Positions 23,925 through 32,481 of a stretch of DNA of 46,122 nt are shown piece by piece. Below the pieces are notes generated by a model. The model was not told the DNA's origin, did not search any database, and worked only from the letters and a program-made list of their open reading frames with translations. A program made the position numbers and the translations under genes. Within the stretch, counting starts at the first letter, position 1; every line of letters begins with the position of its first letter. Source of the DNA: Cytophagaceae bacterium (GTDB lineage: Bacteria; Bacteroidota; Bacteroidia; Cytophagales; Spirosomataceae); assembly GCA_027491315.1 (NCBI GenBank), contig JAIXWL010000007.1, positions 1 to 46,122 of the forward strand, given 5' to 3'.

Positions 23925-26819
23925 TTAATTCAAATAGTTTAATTGGGTTAGAAAATCATTTAAAACAGCCATCGTTTTATTACGGCTTTGTTCTATGCTT
24001 TGAGCAGAGGTGTAATACTTATCAAATAGGTTTTCGTAAGCACTTATTAATATTCTTTTTTCGGCATTTAGGTAGCGTTGTAGTTGGTTGTTTATTATAT
24101 CAAAATGCTTTTTCAGTATCAGCATTTGTGCTTGCTCGGTGGTAATAATGCCGCCTATTTCTTTTAATAAACTATCCAACTTATTTAATTTGGCTTGTAT
24201 AATGCCTTTGTCTTTTATTAAAGCATTGTAGCCTTTGTTTATTTCTTTAAACTGTTTTTGGGCTTCGATTACTTTTGAAAGTTTGTGCAAAGTTTCGGCT
24301 TTGTTTTCTTTATCAGCCTTTAATGTTTTTTCTAATGCTGTGGTGGATTTTTTTATTTGGTCGTAATCGGCACTATTTTTTAAATCCCCAATAAAACCAA
24401 CAATTTGGTTTTCAATAGCTGCATTCAGTTTGTCAATTTCAGTATTAGCTGTTAGCAATAGTTTTTTGCTTTCGGCTTTTTCATCTTCCGTACCGTAGCG
24501 TTTAATGATGAGTTTTAGATCCAGTTCGGCTTGTTTGGCTTTTAGTGTAGCTTTTAGTTCTTTAATTTCCTTTTCTGTGTCAAGTATTTTCTTTTCAGCT
24601 TCCTGGTATGGTTTAGCTTCCTCGGGCTTTTTCTTTTCATCTACCACATAAGCAATTTGCTTTTTTAGTTGCTCTTTTACTTTGGCAGTTGGTATTGAAG
24701 TTTCTTCATCTTCGGGTATTAATTCTAAAAGGTTTATTGCTTCTTCAATGGCTTCATTCAAAATGGTTTCTTTTTCGGATTGTGCTATTTCTAACGTTTC
24801 TATCTCTGTCTTTTCTTTTTGGAAAAACTCGGCTATCAAATAATCATCAGGTATTAAACCAGCCTCCCATCCATTTTGCATAATGGTTTTGAGGTCGTAC
24901 TTGATATTATCCCACCAGTTTACAAAAACACCTGCTACCTGAAACTTATCTAAGACTCCTATGGGTACAAACTTTTCTTTGATAGTATCTAATAACTCCT
25001 TGCGAACTTTGGGTATTTTATCGCCACCTGATGTTACACAGGCTATCATTTCTTCCTTTGCTTCATTGTCTTGTACCGGCTCAACAATGGGTGCTAATTT
25101 TGAGAAATCTTCTTTTGCAATTTGCCACCAGTCGGCAAGGTTTAAGCCTAAATGCAATAGTGTTTCTTTTACATTACTATCATCATCAATATTAGTTTTG
25201 ATGGCTGCTTTTTCAGTTATGGCAAATTCTTTAAAGGCTTCGTTTTTATCTTTAAACAATACGCTACCATCGTATTTGAATTTGAGGCATTGGGTAGTTT
25301 GTATAGCTTCTATTTCTGCTATTGGTATACCACCCACCAAATGAGCTTTTACATTTTCGGGTTCGGGCTCTGGGGTATTGTCCACATAACGCCTAATATT
25401 TAAGGTGTATTCATTCTCAGCAATGGTTTCTAAATCAACCAACTTTGAGTATTGGGCTTCAATGGTTCTGGTGGTAAATACAAAGTCTATTTTCTCAATG
25501 TCTTCTGGTCGTAACGTGTTTTGTTTTTTGCCTTCAGCAAAGTCTTTATCAGCATTTATAAAAAACACCTTGTTCTTTAATTCATCGGGCTTGTTTTTAT
25601 TCAATACAATGATACAAGCAGGAATAGTAGTGCCGTAAAATAATTGTGGAGGTAGGCTAATAACACCTTCTATCACATCAGCTTTCAACATTCCTTCTCT
25701 AATGTCTTTTTCTTTTCCACCTCTAAACAATACACCGTGAGGCATTACAACTACTACCTTTCCCTTTTTATCGCAGCTTGCCAACATATGCTGCACAAAC
25801 ATTAAATCTGCTTTCTTGCCATCTTCTGGAGCAAAGCCATAAGGAAAACGTTCCTTGTGCTTCATTGTAGCCAAACCGTAGTTTTGAGAAAATGGTGGAT
25901 TGGCAATTACTCTATCAAATTGAATAAGCTGTCCGTTTTTTTCGTTTAAAGGATCATCCAATGTATCGCCATACTCAATAGTGTATTTGGCTATGTTGTG
26001 CAAAATGATGTTCATTTTACAAATAGCAACTACCGTTGGATCATTCTCTTGGCCAAACAATTGAAGATTGTTTGCATTTTGACCTTGCTCTTCTACATAC
26101 TGATGCGATTGGATAAGCATACCACCTGAACCAGCAGTAGGGTCATAAATACTCATTCCTTCCTGTGGCTTTATCAATTGCACCAATAAACGTACTACTT
26201 GGTTTGGCGTATAAAATTGCCCTCCCTTTTTGCCACTTTCATCAGCAAAATGCTTTAACAAATACTCGTAAGCTGCACCCAACAAATCGGGGAACTCAAA
26301 GTTTTCATTAATCAAATCGGAGAACTCATTGAAGTGGTCTATCATTTTCTTTAGGTCGGCATTTTTTACAATAGCCTTTCCATCCACTTCTTTAATAAAG
26401 TTTATTCTGCCTTTAAAAATTCCTGAAAGTGTATCGGGGTTTGCTTCTTCAATGGCATCTAAAGCCTTGTTTAGCATTTGCCCAATATTATTTTGCAAGT
26501 GTTTTATAGGTGGTTGCAATACACCGTTTTCATCAGTAAATTCTTCATTCCATCTTGCTCTTTTTGGAACAAAAAAAGTTTCACCGTAGGTGATTTTATC
26601 TTCTAAGATTTCAGCCAATACAGCTTCATCTAAATCTCTATAATCCTTCTTTGTAAACTGCTCTCTCTTTTGGTCAAAAACATCACTCATTCTTTTTAGA
26701 AACAACATTCCAAAAATGAACTCTTTGTATTCTGAAGCATCCATTTTACCTCTTAATATATCTGCCGCCTTCATTAAGAAGCCTTCTAACTGGGTTAATT
26801 TAATTTTGTCGGTTTTCAT
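23925..26819 (-). CDS. hsdM: type I restriction enzyme, N6-adenine methyltransferase with long C-terminal extension
   Basis: 964 aa, nearly twice the usual ~500. Residues 1-~470 are a standard HsdM: N-terminal helical domain ([20 protein letters not shown]), SAM motif DPTAGSGG at 226-233 and catalytic NPPF at 307-310. After ~470 comes a mostly helical, Glu/Lys-rich extension with coiled coils ([39 protein letters not shown]). Such long HsdM forms occur in other Bacteroidota, where the tail is thought to be structural. First gene of the operon, so the ~350-bp AT-rich region at 26820-27170 should hold the promoter, although no exact TAnnTTTG was found. Confidence 0.94.
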   Translation of the reverse strand: MKTDKIKLTQLEGFLMKAADILRGKMDASEYKEFIFGMLFLKRMSDVFDQKREQFTKKDYRDLDEAVLAEILEDKITYGETFFVPKRARWNEEFTDENGVLQPPIKHLQNNIGQMLNKALDAIEEANPDTLSGIFKGRINFIKEVDGKAIVKNADLKKMIDHFNEFSDLINENFEFPDLLGAAYEYLLKHFADESGKKGGQFYTPNQVVRLLVQLIKPQEGMSIYDPTAGSGGMLIQSHQYVEEQGQNANNLQLFGQENDPTVVAICKMNIILHNIAKYTIEYGDTLDDPLNEKNGQLIQFDRVIANPPFSQNYGLATMKHKERFPYGFAPEDGKKADLMFVQHMLASCDKKGKVVVVMPHGVLFRGGKEKDIREGMLKADVIEGVISLPPQLFYGTTIPACIIVLNKNKPDELKNKVFFINADKDFAEGKKQNTLRPEDIEKIDFVFTTRTIEAQYSKLVDLETIAENEYTLNIRRYVDNTPEPEPENVKAHLVGGIPIAEIEAIQTTQCLKFKYDGSVLFKDKNEAFKEFAITEKAAIKTNIDDDSNVKETLLHLGLNLADWWQIAKEDFSKLAPIVEPVQDNEAKEEMIACVTSGGDKIPKVRKELLDTIKEKFVPIGVLDKFQVAGVFVNWWDNIKYDLKTIMQNGWEAGLIPDDYLIAEFFQKEKTEIETLEIAQSEKETILNEAIEEAINLLELIPEDEETSIPTAKVKEQLKKQIAYVVDEKKKPEEAKPYQEAEKKILDTEKEIKELKATLKAKQAELDLKLIIKRYGTEDEKAESKKLLLTANTEIDKLNAAIENQIVGFIGDLKNSADYDQIKKSTTALEKTLKADKENKAETLHKLSKVIEAQKQFKEINKGYNALIKDKGIIQAKLNKLDSLLKEIGGIITTEQAQMLILKKHFDIINNQLQRYLNAEKRILISAYENLFDKYYTSAQSIEQSRNKTMAVLNDFLTQLNYLN

Positions 26820-27170
26820 CTATTTTTTTGTTCTTAAATACTCTGTATTACTGTGTTTGATCATTGTATTTCTGAAATTTAAAATATGCTTATTTAAATA
26901 ATTTTTATTCCTAAAAATGTGTTTTTAATTCATCAACTTTCATTATTAAATACTATTCTAAGTAAATATAGAGATAATATATATTTTATTTTAACTAATT
27001 ATAAGCGATCAAATATTCGGAAAATCAATTAACTATGAATACAATTTTGAAGTAATATTTCAAATTAAATATGGCCTCGAGTAGAAATTAGTTTAAGTTC
27101 AAAGTTGTATTATTAAGCCATCTTTACTGAATTTTATAATAATGCCTTATATTGCAATTCACTCACCACA
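26820..27170. other. AT-rich gap upstream of the hsd operon
   Basis: About 350 bp, very AT-rich, with no open frame that I can support. It is the only place for the promoter of the eight-gene minus-strand operon. No exact Bacteroidota -7 box was seen. No clear terminator of the 27171-27488 gene was recognised either. Confidence 0.5.
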
Positions 27171-27488
27171 TTACTTCCAGTGATTTTCAGATATAAGTTC
27201 TACAATCTCGGCAGTTATTAACCCATTTTCTATGTACTTTCCAAGTGGCTTGACTATGTTATTTTTTACTAAAAAATTTAGCACCCCCTCATTCTCACTA
27301 TAGTCTTTAATAATAAGTTCATTCTTTTCCAGAGCAATTTCAGGTACTGAAATGGAAGCTGTAAGAACAGGTGAGCCATCAACTGTGTCGATCAGCACTA
27401 AAGCAGTTTGGCTGTTTCTATATTCTCCTACTTGAGGGAATACCTTATAAGTGCCTCCATCAGAGGAAGTAAATATGTAAGTTTTCAT
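27171..27488 (-). CDS. small hypothetical protein common to Bacteroidota islands (DUF4313-like)
   Basis: 105 aa, soluble. The layout resembles small accessory proteins of Bacteroidota mobile elements: a first strand (KTYIFTSSDGGTYKVF), a middle SISVPEIALEKNELIIKD, then YSENEGVLNFLVKNNIVKPL and a C-terminal amphipathic end. The YSENEG-L motif is the part I recognise; the DUF4313 assignment is tentative. It stands alone, ~350 bp upstream of hsdM, on the same strand. Function unknown. Confidence 0.6.
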   Translation of the reverse strand: MKTYIFTSSDGGTYKVFPQVGEYRNSQTALVLIDTVDGSPVLTASISVPEIALEKNELIIKDYSENEGVLNFLVKNNIVKPLGKYIENGLITAEIVELISENHWK

Positions 27489-27719
27489 TTGATATAAAAT
27501 TTAGTGAGAGCCTTTAATATACAAAATAATACTACTGTAGTAACCCTTATTTTAGCCCCCATAGCTATTTATTCCGTATTAGAGGCTTTGTTTTGATACA
27601 AGCGGGAAGTTAATTGAAGTAACGTAATTGGAGAGCCACAGTCACCCTCTGGTACACCTATGAAGGATAATAAATACTAAAATACCTGTCAGTAGAACAC
27701 GTTAGATGTCTACTATTTT

Positions 27720-27931
27720 TCATTTATGCTTCAAATAGTATTCTCTTGCAGGAAATATGGAACCCCACCAGCCTAGTAAAAAAGTGTAAGCAGAGAACCA
27801 CCCTTGGTCCATAATAGTGTCTTGATAGGAAGTCCATAATATACCTGCTGTATTATACCTGCTGTGGAAAACAGTAGAAACAGTCCAAAGAATGTCACGA
27901 AGTAAATAATTACGCTATAAACTACTTTCAT
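27720..27931 (-). pseudogene. small two-helix membrane protein, shifted by a 14-bp tandem duplication
   Basis: From ATG 27931 the frame reads MKVVYSVIIYFVTFFGLFLL then FSTAG, then runs through a duplicated 14-bp unit (27838-27851 and 27852-27865, 13/14 identical) and stops at a TAG after ~52 codons. Leaving out one unit restores a 65-aa frame ending at TGA 27720: after FSTAGILWTSYQDTIMDQGW it continues WFSAYTFLLGWWGSIFPARE and YYLKHK. The restored product has two hydrophobic helices and a basic end, far more protein-like than the shifted tail. The duplication is therefore likely a recent lesion or a reversible switch. Confidence 0.6.
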
Positions 27932-28022
27932 GCTTTTTATATGTTTAATGTAGTAAAAATATATGGAATGAGCAGTTAAGGGTTAAACAAAGACACAGGC
28001 AGGAGTGATATTTCTTAAGTTA

Positions 28023-28585
28023 TTAAAATTTGAAAAAGCTCTCAAGGAGGTTGTCACTAACTTTACTGGTGGTAGCTTTGGCCACTTCTTTTTTGCAAAT
28101 AGATCACAAAGCCTTGGGCTGTTTATCCATGTTAGACATTTTACCTCTAACATCTCTCATAATACAGGGTTTACCACTATTGCAGTGATTAAGCCCCAGT
28201 CCATGGCCAAATTTTTAACTGTACGCTGACGATTATGCTTAGTCCTGTAAACAGACATAACAGCTACTTGCTCACCCACAATAGAGTAACCAAGTATTCC
28301 CCAATTTGCACCTGACCTGCTACTTTGTTTATTAATACCAATATCTCTAGATGTAACAGCAATGGTGAAGTAATCAGGGTAGTTTTTCTGCTGATAATCT
28401 AGAATCTTACCAGCATTGTACCTGTGGTAGTTACTGTCATAAGCCTTACTGGTAATGTTTTGCTCTTTTTTTACCATACATTTCACATGGTAATATTTCT
28501 CTAGTTCCTTCTTTAAATACTTAGCGTCAATTTCTCCATTGAATGCCAAAAGTAGAAAAAGCACCGGTTTCAAAAGGAGTATCAT
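28023..28585 (-). pseudogene. archaemetzincin-like metallopeptidase, disrupted
   Basis: The N-terminal 130 residues fit archaemetzincins (M54): YNAGKILDYQQKNYPDYFTI, TSRDIGINK, NWGILGYSI, VAVMSVYRTKHNRQRTVKN. At ~28212 the frame changes. The other frame then reads FGHGLGLNHCNSGKPCIM, the second half of the HExxHxxGxxHC zinc motif, so the HE codons and an out-of-frame number of bases are missing. It goes on to DKQPKAL, an in-frame TGA (28104-28106), then SICKKEVAKATTSKVSDNLL to a TAA at 28023. The TGA stands where a CxxC Cys is expected. A hydrophobic start suggests a secreted ancestor. Both lesions hit zinc-binding sites. Confidence 0.8.
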
Positions 28586-28756
28586 TTGCTTGTATTTAAT
28601 GGAAGGTTATCTCTTGCAGGTATCAGATATTATGCATTTTCAAAGAGGTAAGTTAACCAGAATGGTCTTTGGGACCCACACATAATGGCAAGAACTTATC
28701 AAAGAGCCAAGCTTTACAGCAGACTAACCTTTTCATGGAAAGTATAACCAAAGTAA

Positions 28757-28942
28757 TTACTCTTTCAAAGTAAGTATCATGGTTGAAAGAAGGAATACAA
28801 CAATAGATATTGTCACCCAAAAAACTTCACTTGCCTCCTTTTCCATAGTTAGTTTAGCTATAAGGTAAAGGATTATACGTGCAAAAGAGATAAGACTAAG
28901 TATGGTGAGTATACCACTAAATAATGAGGTGAAAAATTCCAT
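28757..28942 (-). CDS. small two-helix membrane protein
   Basis: 61 aa with two transmembrane segments (FFTSLFSGILTILSLISFAR and VFWVTISIVVFLLSTMILTL) joined by a short charged loop (KLTMEKEASE). No family recognised. It starts 5 bp after the stop of the upstream SHOCT gene (28948) on the same strand, so it is the probable last gene of that operon. The 170 bp beyond it hold nothing recognisable. Confidence 0.55.
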   Translation of the reverse strand: MEFFTSLFSGILTILSLISFARIILYLIAKLTMEKEASEVFWVTISIVVFLLSTMILTLKE

Positions 28943-28947
28943 GTGCT

Positions 28948-29640
28948 TTAACTAACTAAGTAAGGAGTTAATGTGATTTTGGCTTTCTCATATTCATCAG
29001 CAGTAATTACACCCAAGTCTAGCAAGTCCTTTTTCTCTTTCAATATGGCCATGGCTTGACTTTTGGTAAGCCTCGATTCACTAATAGTTTTTACCTCAAG
29101 CGTACTTTTGAGCTTTGGAATATATTTCCAAGAAAGAATTACAACTGCTATACCCACACTAAATAAAATAATCCATGGAGCTGCTTTTTTCCTTGCACTA
29201 GCACCCACAAAACTCTTGGAAACAGTGGAGTTATTAAGTGTGCTAGGGTTGACAGCAATAGGCTGTAACATTTTATTTAACGTAGGTCTATTGAAGTCTT
29301 CCTGTAAATCGTCAAATATTTTGTTCAGCTCTCTTTGGTAGTTTACATCATTTGCTGCACTGTTATTTCCATAATTAGACCTACTGTTTTCATAGGGGTT
29401 ATTTATAGGATTAAGGTTTATGTCTTGGTCTATTTTTTGGTCAAAGTGAACAGTTCCCTGTATATCTACCCAAGGCTTTGGCTTTTCTCCAAATTGTATA
29501 TTACCCTCACTATCAATATATGTAGGTTCCCCAATTTGTAATGAGGAATGCATACCATAAACTGTTGAAGAAGAGGTTATGGCAACTATTAACAACAGTT
29601 TTGCTAATAGTGCTAAGTTTGAAAAAGTTGAAGTATGCAT
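28948..29640 (-). CDS. exported/membrane protein with C-terminal SHOCT domain
   Basis: 230 aa. An N-terminal signal peptide (LALLAKLLLIVAITSSSTVY) is followed by a low-complexity region with repeated strand units (YIDSEGNIQFGEKPKPWVDI, QGTVHFDQ) and an Asn-rich linker. A transmembrane helix lies near residue 160 (APWIILFSVGIAVVILSWKY). The last 40 residues are a SHOCT domain (RLTKSQAMAILKEKKDLLDL, GVITADEYEKAK), a short C-terminal helical hairpin often seen in membrane proteins. The tail is closely related to that of the next gene upstream (29654-30334). Function unknown. Confidence 0.7.
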   Translation of the reverse strand: MHTSTFSNLALLAKLLLIVAITSSSTVYGMHSSLQIGEPTYIDSEGNIQFGEKPKPWVDIQGTVHFDQKIDQDINLNPINNPYENSRSNYGNNSAANDVNYQRELNKIFDDLQEDFNRPTLNKMLQPIAVNPSTLNNSTVSKSFVGASARKKAAPWIILFSVGIAVVILSWKYIPKLKSTLEVKTISESRLTKSQAMAILKEKKDLLDLGVITADEYEKAKITLTPYLVS

Positions 29641-29653
29641 GGCTAATTATACT

Positions 29654-30334
29654 TTATTGTTTACCAGTAATAATAGGTGTAAGGTTTGTTCTGATCTCGT
29701 CAAACTCTTCCTTGGTAATTACTCCAAGGTCAAAAAGCTCTTTTTTTTCTTTTAAAATAGCAAGTGCCTCACTCTTAGTCATCTTCCTATTTTTAAGATA
29801 AACTTCTCCAACCTCCAATGCTTTTTCATAATTGGAGATAATTCTTCTATCATTACCCATAAACTTGGCAGAACGTACACTCTTTGCTATGATAAATATA
29901 TCCATAGGAGACTTTTTAGAGTTTCTTACATGTTTTGCCCCTATCTGGGAGACAATTAATACAGAGCCCACCTCACTATTTAACATACCTGCTCCAGTGT
30001 TTTTAAGATATTCTCCAGTTCTAACATACATGTATATGCCAGTATTTCTTGTCATAACAGCTGGTGCGCTGGTATTATTAGAAGAAATAGTACCTCCAAC
30101 TGAATATGATGCATTGCTAGAAGGAGGACCAACAAATAAGGTGTCTCCAGCTTTAATTTTATTACCATGAGAATCCACATACACTTTAATCTCAGTTGGT
30201 GTAAACCAACCCATCTTTTGTGTAACATTTTCATCTTGAGTCATACTGTAGGTTAATGAGTCTATATCTTGTGCTATTAAAGCTCTCATACAGCCAAGTA
30301 TTAGTGCCAAAATGATAGTTATTTTCTTTTTCAT
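29654..30334 (-). CDS. exported protein with C-terminal SHOCT domain
   Basis: 226 aa with a signal peptide (MKKKITIILALILGCMRALI, cleavage near AQ). The middle has strand-rich segments (WFTPTEIKVYVDSHGNKIKA, GDTLFVGPPSSNASYSVGG, SVLIVSQIGAKHV). The C-terminal SHOCT domain is KMTKSEALAILKEKKELFDL then GVITKEEFDEIRTNLTPI. It shares the SHOCT tail with the 28948-29640 product, 13 bp downstream, but the rest differs. No catalytic motif was recognised. Confidence 0.7.
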   Translation of the reverse strand: MKKKITIILALILGCMRALIAQDIDSLTYSMTQDENVTQKMGWFTPTEIKVYVDSHGNKIKAGDTLFVGPPSSNASYSVGGTISSNNTSAPAVMTRNTGIYMYVRTGEYLKNTGAGMLNSEVGSVLIVSQIGAKHVRNSKKSPMDIFIIAKSVRSAKFMGNDRRIISNYEKALEVGEVYLKNRKMTKSEALAILKEKKELFDLGVITKEEFDEIRTNLTPIITGKQ

Positions 30335-30367
30335 ATACGGTTGAGTTAAAAGATGTAGGGGAATAAT

Positions 30368-30802
30368 TTATTTTTTACCAACAAAAGAATACCTAAGTCG
30401 TGTAGCTGGACTTCCTGTTGGTTGAAGCTCTTGGTTAATTTCAATAGTCAAAGTTGTACCATTAAATGTCCCACCACCATATTCTGTCATTGAAATTTGC
30501 GAAACTTGACTTGTAACTGTTCTAGGAATAGTAATTGTATTCCCAGAAATTGTCGCTTTAAGAGTAACTGAAACTGCGGTAAGTATAGATACTTCACCTT
30601 TTTTATTAGTTCCAACTATTGAAAGTTGTGCATTATTAGTGGTTGATACGAATTTCCCATCTAAATAAACAGATAGACTTCCAAAGTAATTACCTGTCCG
30701 ATCCACCTCAGGTACCGGGTCAGAACTTTTACTGCATGATAATAGAAGTGAAAAAAGCGAAATAATAGTAAGTATGGTGAATATTCTATTTTTTAAGTTC
30801 AT
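30368..30802 (-). CDS. putative lipoprotein
   Basis: 144 aa from the ATG at 30802. That start gives a clean lipoprotein signal (MNLKNRIFTILTIISLFSLL then LSC, lipobox Cys23). The frame is open to 30847, but the extra 15 codons would cover the terminator hairpin of the gene upstream. The mature part is beta-rich (TGNYFGSLSVYLDGKFVSTT; LTIEINQELQPTGSPATRLR), like small lipocalin-type or DUF-type Bacteroidota lipoproteins. Function unknown. Confidence 0.7.
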   Translation of the reverse strand: MNLKNRIFTILTIISLFSLLLSCSKSSDPVPEVDRTGNYFGSLSVYLDGKFVSTTNNAQLSIVGTNKKGEVSILTAVSVTLKATISGNTITIPRTVTSQVSQISMTEYGGGTFNGTTLTIEINQELQPTGSPATRLRYSFVGKK

Positions 30803-30817
30803 AATGTTAATTGATAG

Positions 30818-30863
30818 CAAAAAGCACGAGTAAGCTTTTTTTATCAATTACTTACTCATGCCT
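30818..30863 (-). terminator. intrinsic terminator after the outer-membrane protein gene
   Basis: Read on the minus strand: AGGCATGAGTAAG, a loop, then CTTACTCGTGCTT followed by TTT. The 13-bp stem includes two G-U pairs. It ends the transcript of the gene at 30890-31396 and lies just before the ATG at 30802, which supports that start for the lipoprotein. Confidence 0.75.
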
Positions 30864-30889
30864 TTCTGGGTTTAACCTTTAATAATAAA

Positions 30890-31396
30890 TTAGTTAATGT
30901 AATAGTGCAAGCCTACGCCCAAGGTTGCAGAAGAGACACCTATTCCGTTGGAAATATCAATTTTACCATAACCTATATCAGCTGAACCTTCTAACTTTTC
31001 AACTATTTTGAATGCAAGTCCTCCACCTGCAGAATAGCCAAAAAAGGAGTCACTGTAATCTTTTAATATGCCATTACTTAAGGCACTTAGTTTGTAGCTA
31101 AAAGTTATTAGGCCTGCTCCGCCAAATAAATAAGGTTTTAATGGAGAATCTTCCTGTGGAAAGTGGTAATAGTACCTAGCTCCATAGAAATTCATATTAA
31201 GTGAGTTGGCTGAAATGGGGTTAATTGTAGCCTGAACAGATGAGTTTATATCGATATTATACTTAGCACTTAACCCGTAAGTAAAAGCCTGGTATTGCAA
31301 GCCAATCCCTAACTTTTCATTTTGTGCAGTTACATTGTGCATGATTAGCATGAACACAATTACCAATACTGATAATGTTAAAATAAATCTTTTCAT
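30890..31396 (-). CDS. outer-membrane beta-barrel protein
   Basis: 168 aa with a signal peptide (MKRFILTLSVLVIVFMLIMH, cleavage after TAQ). The mature ~140 residues are alternating strands of an eight-strand barrel: LGIGLQYQAFTYGLSAKYNI, YGARYYYHFPQEDSPLKPYL, GGAGLITFSYKL, YSAGGGLAFKIVEKLEGSAD, ATLGVGLHYYIN. It ends in an aromatic-rich strand as outer-membrane barrels do. Role unknown; surface proteins on islands can alter phage or antibiotic entry (inference). Confidence 0.78.
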   Translation of the reverse strand: MKRFILTLSVLVIVFMLIMHNVTAQNEKLGIGLQYQAFTYGLSAKYNIDINSSVQATINPISANSLNMNFYGARYYYHFPQEDSPLKPYLFGGAGLITFSYKLSALSNGILKDYSDSFFGYSAGGGLAFKIVEKLEGSADIGYGKIDISNGIGVSSATLGVGLHYYIN

Positions 31397-31456
31397 AGTA
31401 AAAAAGTGTTTAATTAAATAGTTGCTCCTACTCTTAAGGATTTTCGGAATACTCCA

Positions 31457-31684
31457 TTACGCATGTAAATCGTTGAATAATTCTGGGACTGGTGTATTTA
31501 GGTAAGTTGCTATTAGGTAGACATGAAATATGCTGGTATTTATTTTTCCTAATTCTATACGGCTTACTTGTGAATATTCCATATTAAGCTCATTTGCAAG
31601 CTCTTCAATGGTCAAACCTTTATTTGTTCTTACCTCTCTTATCTTATTACCAACCCTTTTACAAACTTCTTTTTTGTCAAGCAT
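31457..31684 (-). CDS. XRE-family HTH regulator
   Basis: 75 aa, essentially one HTH domain: VGNKIREVRTNKGLTIEELA then NELNMEYSQVSRIELGK, and a closing LIATYLNTPVPELFNDL. This is the lambda-repressor/XRE type that controls many accessory modules. It lies ~60 bp from the barrel-protein gene on the same strand, and 54 bp below the RadC-like gene. Possible regulator of the island's right arm. Confidence 0.85.
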   Translation of the reverse strand: MLDKKEVCKRVGNKIREVRTNKGLTIEELANELNMEYSQVSRIELGKINTSIFHVYLIATYLNTPVPELFNDLHA

Positions 31685-31738
31685 AATCTTGCAAAGTTGT
31701 TGTAAGCCAAATACCTCTGCAATGGCAAATATGCCTTA

Positions 31739-32200
31739 TTAGAGTAGGCCCTCATCTGCAAAACTCAAGTATGAGGGCCTATCTGGACTAATTATAATAT
31801 GATCTAATAGTTTGATGTTAAAATAGCCTAGAGCTTGTTTAAGCTCTCTGGTGATGTCCTTGTCTGTTCTTGATGGTTTGACATTAGAGGAAGGGTGATT
31901 GTGGCAAATGACCACGTTACTGCAAGCACAGGACAAAGCTGTTGCAGCAATAAGTTTGATATCCACAACCGTACCAGATACACTACCTTTTGAGTGAAAA
32001 TGGTATCCAATGATCTCACAGCCGTAATTCAAGTAAACGGCAAGAAATTCCTCTTGAAGCCTGATTGTATCAGGGTTGAAGAGTTCAAAAACAAAGCTGT
32101 AGGCTTCAGGAGAGGTCAGTATCTTACCCAAGCTAGTGACCCTCTTATTTTTCGGGACGTACCTTAGCTGTATTTCAGCTACAAAATGTTCTTTTTTCAT
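31739..32200 (-). CDS. RadC-like JAB-domain protein
   Basis: 153 aa from the ATG at 32200; the frame is open to 32215, but that stretch forms the T run of a hairpin. The JAB/MPN metal site is intact: an upstream Glu (CEIIGYHFHSKGSVSG), then VVICHNHPSSNVKPSRTD, the His-x-His-Pro-Ser...Asp motif. RadC-like genes are a hallmark of Bacteroidota islands and plasmids and are not thought to repair DNA as first proposed; their role is unresolved. It sits beside the DUF3871 and ATPase genes. Confidence 0.88.
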   Translation of the reverse strand: MKKEHFVAEIQLRYVPKNKRVTSLGKILTSPEAYSFVFELFNPDTIRLQEEFLAVYLNYGCEIIGYHFHSKGSVSGTVVDIKLIAATALSCACSNVVICHNHPSSNVKPSRTDKDITRELKQALGYFNIKLLDHIIISPDRPSYLSFADEGLL

Positions 32201-32230
32201 AATAAGAAAAGCCACCCATTTCTGAGTGGC
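32201..32230 (-). terminator. hairpin with T run between the 79-aa gene and radC-like gene
   Basis: On the minus strand GCCACTC pairs with GGGTGGC around AGAAAT and is followed by TTTTCTTATT. It lies just after the stop at 32237 and just before the ATG at 32200. It may terminate or attenuate transcription into the radC-like gene. Confidence 0.65.
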
Positions 32231-32236
32231 CGTGTT

Positions 32237-32476
32237 TTAGTTAATTACGTTAATGTGATAATAAGGAATCCATTTACCTAAAACCAAGTATATGATTTTG
32301 TGTTCCTTGGATTGCATAATAGCCTCTATCCATACTGTTGTACCCTGCTTTAATGTACCTGACTGTTTGATGACAATTCCCTTGATGGGAGTGAAAAGCT
32401 GAATTAGTAAGCCTTGAGGTGTCACGAGCAAAAGTAAGTTTGGATGGAGAGCTCCAACTTGTTGTTTATTCTCCAT
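32237..32476 (-). CDS. hypothetical island protein
   Basis: 79 aa, beta-rich (LHPNLLLLVTPQGLLIQLFT; IKGIVIKQSGTLKQGTTVWI; HKIIYLVLGKWIPYYHINVI). No signal peptide. It starts 5 bp after the DUF3871 stop, so the two are co-transcribed. The small size and strand content suggest an OB- or SH3-like fold, but this is a guess. Function unknown. Confidence 0.55.
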   Translation of the reverse strand: MENKQQVGALHPNLLLLVTPQGLLIQLFTPIKGIVIKQSGTLKQGTTVWIEAIMQSKEHKIIYLVLGKWIPYYHINVIN

Positions 32477-32481
32477 AAATG

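Noticed and set aside
28104..28106. In-frame TGA in the archaemetzincin-like gene as a possible selenocysteine codon
   Set aside because: A frameshift already removes the HE motif upstream, and no SECIS-like hairpin was seen right after the TGA, so a nonsense mutation is simpler.
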